64,000 nt of DNA from Tremella fuciformis (lineage: Eukaryota; Basidiomycota; Tremellomycetes; Tremellales; Tremellaceae), in NCBI GenBank assembly GCA_032768795.1, contig CP136496.1:1178001-1242000 (forward strand), in the 5' to 3' direction. Shown piece after piece: positions 57,770-64,000 of the stretch. Position 1 is the first letter of the stretch. The number at the start of each line of letters is the position of its first letter. The notes beneath the pieces were generated by a model that ran no database searches, was not told the DNA's origin, and was given only the letters and a program-made list of their open reading frames with translations. Made by a program: the position numbers and the translations under genes.

Positions 57770-60170
57770 TCAAATGGTTGACTGCGCCGGATCCACCACC
57801 AAAGGCGTCTCCTTCTGCCTCATGGACAGGTCACGAGCGGCCTCCGTGGCGGACTGCAGTGGCACTGCCGTGATGCCGTTACCGTTCGCATGTCCATTCG
57901 CGGACAGTCCGTTGATACCGTTCTGCTTGCCTTCAAACTCTGGCGAGCTCTTGCCCTTGCCCTTCTCGCGTATCGGCGGGGGATGACCCATGAACTGCAC
58001 CTCGTCGCCTGGTCCACCTCGGGGCGATCCCGGGCGAGGCCACATGGCGTGTTGGAAGAAGAAGTCTGGATCGAACTTCTCCTTGATTCTCGCGAGGCGG
58101 TAGTACGATGAGCCAAAAGTGCCTCTGACAGCGGCGTGAGTGGCAGACTGCAAGAACTGCGGGAGGTCAGTCATGAAACGACTGGGGAACTGTCGACCTA
58201 CGCAGGGAAGCGGTCCTCCTGGGGAGTTTGGCAGAATGACACGATCGATCCAGTCCTCGGCAGTGAGGACACATTGATTGTCCTGGGGTGGAGATTCTGT
58301 GTGACCCCATTGATGCAGCGCAGCAACAGTAAACGCAGATTCTCGGTGCGAATCTGGCCAACACGTGTCTTTGAAATCCATTGTCGCACCAGAGCCCGTG
58401 TACTCAAACAGCCAAGCTGCACGTAAATATCTGACATATCGACAGTCAAGTGGAACTCACTGCAACCGTCGGGAACATTGGAGAATCGATCACATGTCTC
58501 GTCGATGACATCGTCAGACAACGATTTCAGCATGCCGCTCTTGATATACCATTTGCGACCAAATCCACCCCGCAATATTTCCTCCACTGCCACTTGCTGT
58601 CTTTCGAATGTGCGCTCTGAGAAATCGCGGAACACCAGGGCGGCGCCTTCGTAGCTGCTGATGGCCTGAACGTAGGTGTCACCCTCACTTCTCGGGCCCG
58701 AAAAGCACAACTGGATAACGACGATCGCTTGGTCGCCTGTCGGTCCGGCAGTCATGATGATATTGCAGTAGACCGTGCGAGGTGCACCCTTGATACAGTC
58801 GCGCAAGTGACGAAGAAGTCCAGGAGTCGTATCTCGGCCAAAGGCGTATATGAGGTTGCCGGCGTAGACGCTGGGCAGGTAAAAAGCCTTTGCACGAAAG
58901 CGAGTCACAACACCGAGCATGGCACCCGCTCCTCTGAGGGCGTACCAGACATCCCTCGGATCCTCATCTGGTTTCCATTCGCCAGAATGACTGTCCTTGG
59001 AGACATAGATTATGCGACCATCCGCCAGAACGATCTCTGCCTCCACCACGTTGTCCATAGCCAAGCCATGCTTGCGACCGATGAAGCCGAAACCGCCGCT
59101 CAAAAACTGCCCCGAGCCCACTGGGAAGGCAGAAGTCGGCACATGGTAAGCGCCAAAGGGCGAAGCAGCTGTGGCCGCGTCCAGCTGTTTGGACTTGACG
59201 CCTGCACCGAAAGTAGCGATGGTATAGGGCGGTGGATCGGCATTGGTGTTGAGCATGAGACGTTGCGGCTCGAAGGTATTCCATGATGCCGAGTCGGACA
59301 CGCTCGGGGCACCGCCAAATGAGCTGGAGACGAATGGGTAGGCGCTTGTTGAGGTGGGCGAGGGGTTCACGTAGGTCATGCGCGGGGTAGGAAGCACGGG
59401 AGGGGTCTGCGTTGATCCAGTGGTGTTGGTCGCCGACGGACTGGGTCCATCGAGGGAGGCTAGGAAGGACTGGAAATCGCCGTCGCCGCCGTTGAGGCCA
59501 TCGAGCGCTCCCGCTTGGCTCTGCGATCTTGCCTTGCCTCGTATGGAGCCGTCCAACAGGTCGTCCTCGGCACTGCGCTTGCTGCCATTTGACGGACGCT
59601 TGGTGGGATTGCTCTCTGAAAGAGACGGGGATTCGGAGGGCAAGGCGATGGTGACATCGTCCAGGAGGGACAAATCCACGATGACATGACCGGCAACCTG
59701 TCATCAGATCCCTGACCCTTGTTCGCATGCGACAAGAGAAGCCCACGGATCCACCATGCACGCCGGTGCCACCTGCCTTGACACTGAGCTGCAGCCCCTC
59801 CAAGCGACAAAACTTGATCGTCCTGCTCGTCAGACATGAGGCCGAGAAGCGGCATGAGCAGCCTCACTTGCTAACATCAAGAGCGTTTCGAGGTCTGACA
59901 ATAGCCAGCGCATACGTCTTTACCGCGCCGTTGAAGATGGTTGCATACGATTCGAAACTGGCATTTAGCGAATGCGTGGTGAGGGGTGCTATGCACGGCG
60001 CACCTGTCATCTTCCCTGCATGACACCTCTGCAGAGCTGCCCTGCAAGGCCTCCTTGAGCCCGCTGACTACGTCCTTGGCTTCACGGGACTCTGGCAGCG
60101 GCTTGGCGAGGAAGGGATAGACGTATTCGGTCTGTGAGGATTTGGATGTTGAGAAGTTGAACGCTGTCAT
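57770..60170 (-). CDS. FAD-linked oxidase (PCMH/BBE type) with a long disordered insert
   Basis: An FAD-dependent oxidoreductase of the berberine-bridge-enzyme type. The start at 60170 gives MTAFNFSTSKSSQTEYVYPF, without a signal peptide; the frame is open further up to 60407, so a longer N-terminus is possible. Exons read ATIFNGAVKTYALAIVRPRN, LEGLQLSVKAGGTGVHGGS (the FAD-loop region) and VIVDLSLLDDVTI. A Ser/Pro-rich insert of about 100 residues follows (about 59640-59300), unusual inside this domain. The fold resumes with PPPYTIATFGAGVKSKQLD, GSGQFLSGGFGFIGRKHGLAMDNVVEAEIVLADG, then DPRDVWYALRGAGAMLGVVTRF (about 58970-58905). The C-terminus has the BBE-type SSYYRLARIKEKFDPDFFF (about 58120-58060), followed by a charged tail. 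The substrate is unknown. Typical bicovalent FAD residues cannot be confirmed by eye. Confidence 0.85.
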
Positions 60171-60982
60171 CTTGCGAGCGGAAGGAGCGGTCGTGAGGAG
60201 AGAATCCACATTACACGACGAGAGAGGCCTCTTATGCTCCCCGTAGGTGTGCGTGCCAACGAGCCGCTCGAGGAGTCTTGCTCGCCAGACAGGGTCGGGA
60301 ACGGGCGACGAGGGCGGCGGCGAGTGGGATGAAAGTGATGACACCCCTCGTGCCGATGGGCAGTCCTTTCGGCACGCTCGACTAGACTGGAATCTCAGAA
60401 CTATCAAAGGGGGGCGAGGGCGACCTGTAGATCTGTACAGAGAGAGAAGAGAAGTGAGCGATTTGAACAGAAGAGAGAAGGAGCGTCTCCCGTCTCTTTC
60501 ACTTTGTTCCCGAGAGATGACCTCTTGGTTCCTCTCGGCTTGTCCTCGATAGGTTCAACTGGAATCAATCTTAAGGGAAAGGTATTACGGGAAGGGGTTA
60601 AATTACCCTAATCGGCCTCTCACTCCCGGCCGCGCTTTCCGTATTTCCTAATGGATTCGCTGCCAGAGAAAGACTGAGCCTCGACAATGTCGGTCAGCGA
60701 CTCTGTCCTCCATGTCCTTCAGCAAACTCTGGATGTCATCCTCGGCAGTCTCATATGACTCATGCGGTCTCGGCTCACTGCCGCTGTCATGTATGCATGC
60801 TTTCCTCTTGCTCAAAGAACCCTGGGGCATCCAAACCAATCTCGGCGTGAGAGGTGCCACATGCCCGTAATGCCGCTTCCCCCACCCCCGGTCGGTCATG
60901 TGTGAGCAGCCCCGTTCGCGTCTTGTCTGTCCATCACCACTCGCCCATCCTCTCCAAAACAAAAGCCTGCGAGCCCGAGTGC
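60171..60982. other. Divergent promoter region
   Basis: About 810 bp between the FAD oxidase and 5MP genes. The upper part may be coding if the oxidase starts at 60407. No other gene is supported. Confidence 0.5.
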
Positions 60983-62428
60983 ATGTCTCACACGCCCACC
61001 ACGTCCGCCCCCTCGGGTAATGCCACAACAGCAGCCAAGCCGTCTTTGACCGGCGTCAGGATCAAGCAGCGCAAACGACAGGCTCAGGCAGCCGCAAAGT
61101 TCGAGCCAGAGGGTTAGTCGTGAATGTGAGGGCGATGCTGACGGGCAGGCTTCCGTGACGCCCTCTTGCTGCATCTCTCACTCCTCCCCGCGCCCATCAC
61201 CGTCGATCCGCTCGTCGCCAAGCTCGTCCAGGCAGGTGTCACCCTCGAGTTCTTGCGATACTATGAGCAGCTGTTCGAGCTCCTCTTTGTCGGAGGGCTC
61301 CTTCAGCCGGGAGGCTCTTACCTCGATGACAAGCGATCTCCGGTCTTCATCGTCCGTGAGGGCGAGCACGATGGCCCCATGATAGTAGAGACTTTCAAAA
61401 GGGTCATTCAGCGGTACAAGTACCTTCAGAAACCCCTCGAGGAAAACTTTTTGCCCGACATCTTGGGCTACGTTGCCAAATACGACCAGGCCGCACGGGA
61501 GAAACTGGCAGAGGCCACTGCCCTCTTCATCATCGAGCTGCAGCTATCCCCTCGGTGCCTCACCTCTCTAGCCAAAGACCATGTCGTCAAAGATGGTGTT
61601 GCCCTTGGATTCCTCACTTCGTTCTTCAAGACCTTCCTCGCCAAGCAGAACGTCGACGTCCTAGGCAGCACTCTCCGCAAATCGGGTCTGCGAGACATTT
61701 CCCTCGTCTTCCCGATCCAGATCCGAGACCGCAAACACCTCGAGGAGCACTTCAAGAAAGAAGGTCTGGAGAAGATTAACGAGTGGTATGCCAAAGTCGC
61801 ACTCAATGAGGCGGAGAAGGAGACGGTTGCCAACGTTTCAAGAATGGTACACGATGAAGAAACCCCAGAGCAGGTTCGTGCAGCGCTCTGCCGAGGATGC
61901 TGATACTAATGTCCAGATGGTCGAGGCGCTCAAGACGCAACAGGCCGAATCGCCCGTGACCGAGGCTGATCTTGTGGACTGGATCTGGCAGGGTCTCATG
62001 CGATCCCTAGACCTGAGCAGTGGCCGGGCGGATCAGAACGATGGCATGGTCGTGCAGCATGTGACGGTCAGTTTTGCCACTTTTTACTTCTGTTTACTTG
62101 CTGACGGACAGACCTACGCGCCTGTCCTGGAGGCTTTCTGCAACGGCGCACGGGCCGAAGTCGGCCTCATCAACGCGGTACAGGTCCACTGTTACACCGA
62201 CACACGGGTTATGAAAGCCTTCCCGCAGATCATCAAAGTCCTATACAACGCCGACTGCATTTCGGACCAGGCGATCCTGTACTGGCACAGCAAGGGCGCC
62301 AAGCCGCAGGGCAAGCAGCACTTCCTCAAGGTCACCGAGCCACTCGTAAAGGCGAGTTGGCGGTCCCGCCAGGTCTAGCCACCGCTGACCAACAGTTCCT
62401 TGAGGAGCAGGATTCCGACGAAGAGTAG
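60983..62428 (+). CDS. eIF5-mimic protein (BZW/5MP) with C-terminal W2 domain
   Basis: 5MP competes with eIF5 for eIF2 and so tunes start-codon choice. The start at 60983 gives MSHTPTTSAPSG and then the conserved basic SLTGVRIKQRKRQAQAAAKFEPEG, split by a 35-nt intron before FRDALLLHL. The long exon carries KLVQAGVTLEFLRYYEQLFELLFVGG-type helices (YEQLFELLFVGGLLQPGGSY), VIQRYKYLQKPLEENFLPDI, VKDGVALGFLTSFFKTFL and EHFKKEGLEKINEWY. After an intron at about 61875-61917 come DWIWQGLMRSLDL and the W2 part FCNGARAEVGLINAVQVHCY, MKAFPQIIKVLYNADCISD and ILYWHSKGAKPQGKQHF. The last intron has a GC donor (GCGAGT...CAACAG) and leads to FLEEQDSDEE, the acidic aromatic ending of W2 domains, with the stop at 62428. 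It is tail to tail with ZNG1, with 31 bp between. Confidence 0.93.
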
Positions 62429-62459
62429 ACGCATTCTTGTGACGGTCAGTCGCCTAGCA

Positions 62460-63826
62460 TCATGCATTGATATACTGCAACATTTCGTCTTTGAGGTCGT
62501 CTGTAACGCCTCGTCCGATCAAAACCACTTTGCCCCGCGCTTCAGGTGTTGGTGATGATGCGGTGTACTCTTTCAGCTCGAACAGGTCCGTGACGCCTTG
62601 CAACACGTACTGCCTCCCGTCGAGCAGTGGGATGAAACCTTTTGACCGAAGAATGTCGGGCGGATCAGAGCCGGAAGGCAGGCGATGATTCCATAGCAAA
62701 CTCTCGAGGAATGCGTTAAGGCGGTCATACTGCTCTGACGAGAGTGGCGGAAAGGGTACGAGGACGGTCGAGATACTGCCGTGTCTACCAGGTGCTGGGT
62801 GGTCATGCTCGTGCTCTTGATCCTCTTCATCCTCGTGGTCATCTTCGTGATCGTCGTTGCCTACGGGCGGCCGGTGGGTATCCGAGAATGCGTGCAGATC
62901 AAACAGCTCCCGAAGGTCTATCCGACTCTTTACCGTCCTGCGTATCCTCAGTGTCGGGTTGAGCAGCCTCACCACTCCCTCCACCTCTTCTACTAGATCC
63001 GCATCGGCGATGTCAGTCTTGTTGAGCAGGATCATATCGGCGCATGCTATCTGGCTATCCCTCAGCTCCCGAGGCGGTCCAAGCAGACGATGACGATGAC
63101 TCACCGCTGACACTCCGACTCGCCCTCAGCCGCATGGGCCAGCTGCGGGAGGACGTTCTTGCAGTCCACCACGCACACTATGCCGTCCAGCACCAGATCG
63201 CCCATCTCTTCGTTGGACCAGAAGCGGCGCGCAATGGGCCCCGGGTCCGCGAGACCCGTGAGCTCGACGAGCACCCAGTCCACACCGCCCTGGATGCCCT
63301 GCACCATCTCCTCGATCGCCGCGATGCCCATGTCTTTCACCGAGCAGCACAGGCAGCCGTTCGGCAAGCTCAGGAACGACTCGGTGCGCGCCTGCGTCGC
63401 GGGGTCGTTTAGCGTCAACGCCTTCTCTGCCCGTCAGCCCGAGAGCCCTCCTTCCGACGACCGACCCGCCCTCGATGTCGGTCGAATCCCCAAAGTCGTT
63501 CATGCACACCGCTATCCGGTACCCGTGGTCGGCCGTCAGTATGTACCTGTTCTTAGCCCTTTCTCGGTCTGAGCTGACATCCAGATTGGGACGCACTCGA
63601 GCAGCGTCGACTTGCCCGCTCCCAGGTAGCCCGTCAACAGCGTCAGCGGCACCTTGCGCCGGTCGTAGGATCCAGGCGGGCTCCGTGAGGGCCCGGCGAC
63701 GGGTTCGAGGTCTGGCACATCGTCATCGTTGGCGACGGCTACGAGACTGGCCGGCATCAGTCCTGTCTCATACTGGCCAGGTATCAGAGGGGCTCACTCG
63801 GGCACTGGCTCGTCCATCTCGCTCAT
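62460..63826 (-). CDS. ZNG1: ZNG1/CobW-family zinc-transferase GTPase
   Basis: This GTPase delivers zinc to methionine aminopeptidase 1. The start at 63826 gives MSEMDEPVP; an intron joins to DLVAVANDDDV, so PVPDLV stands where ZNG1 proteins have the C-P-E-L-V-P docking motif. The P-loop is LLTGYLGAGKSTLLE (about 63650-63600). Later exons carry YRIAVCMNDFGD (switch region, about 63510) and NGCLCCSVK, the family zinc motif C-L-C-C (about 63350). WVLVELTGLADPGPIA follows at about 63280, and MILLNKTDIADADL is the N-K-x-D guanine motif (about 63035). A His/Asp/Glu-rich loop (about 62855-62790) is a likely metal-binding segment. The CobW C-terminal domain has SKGFIPLLDGRQYVLQGVTD and KVVLIGRGVTDDLKDEML, ending YINA with the stop at 62460. 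Its promoter lies to the right, at 63827-64000. Confidence 0.94.
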
Positions 63827-64000
63827 CGCTCTGAGGTAGCAGTGACAAAGAGCTTGGAGCATTGGGATTTTCCAGAAGAGCGGTGGGTTGGTGCCTGATT
63901 CACGTTGGCATTCGATTACGCCGACACGCCGTCACTCTTTCTTTATTTTCGGGTACAAACCACATCGCCACCGCAGCAGCAGCACGCAGCCACCCAACAG

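Noticed and set aside
1..64000. CRISPR arrays, prophage, operons or secondary-metabolite cluster
   Set aside because: The intron structure and gene content are eukaryotic; no regularly spaced repeats, synthases or tailoring genes form a cluster.

Overview
This is nuclear DNA of a GC-rich fungus, most likely a basidiomycete. The genes are broken by many short GT-AG introns, mostly 40-60 nt. The recognisable proteins are fungal: a HapX iron regulator, a fungal-type G-protein beta subunit, hybrid histidine kinases, a Bbc1-type actin-patch protein and an FTR1 iron permease. The transposons (a Tnp2-type DNA element and a chromodomain Ty3/Gypsy element) are of kinds common in Basidiomycota. The G-beta and CNBP-like proteins look closest to Tremellomycetes, but that placement is inference. 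No prokaryotic signal, CRISPR array, rRNA or confident tRNA was seen.

Layout, left to right. Position 1-1593 (-) is the 5' part of a Gln/Pro-rich protein that may be Mediator Med25-like. Position 2805-6697 (+) is VAC14. A poorly defined Pro/Ser-rich gene lies around 6.8-7.8 kb (-). At 9.5-14.1 kb, FTR1 (-) and HAPX (+) are divergent and share a 1.1-kb promoter with two iron-type GATA sites. At 14.3-28.3 kb (-) three paralogous hybrid histidine kinases stand head to tail. Next come a G-protein beta subunit (29.3-30.6 kb, -), an unresolved possibly coding stretch (31.4-32.3 kb), the splicing factor ISY1 (32.7-33.9 kb, +) and a GPI-anchored Kre9/KNH-like surface protein (34.3-35.3 kb, -).

From about 35.9 to 51.8 kb is a nested transposon complex. 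The outer layer is a Tnp2/CACTA-like DNA transposon with a zinc-motif transposase gene (+) and a convergent companion gene (-). Its transposase gene is split by a 9,653-bp Ty3/Gypsy chromovirus with apparently identical 404-bp LTRs and a CCATT target duplication. That retrotransposon is itself split twice, in gag and in the protease region, by identical 530-bp miniature LTR elements (TRIMs) with 144-bp LTRs and perfect 5-bp duplications. Both retroelement types carry a self-priming primer-binding site. The chromovirus also has a spliced antisense gene with a Zn2Cys6-like cysteine array between pol and the 3' LTR.

The right end is ordinary housekeeping sequence: a GIS2/CNBP-like zinc-knuckle protein (+), BBC1 (-), an FAD-linked oxidase (-), an eIF5-mimic protein (5MP/BZW, +) and a ZNG1/CobW zinc-metallochaperone GTPase (-).

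Two groups of genes can be read together. FTR1 and HAPX form a reductive iron-uptake/iron-regulator pair. The kinase triplet looks like a lineage-specific expansion of two-component sensing. All exon joins below were read by eye from splice motifs and family similarity, so boundaries are approximate where stated.
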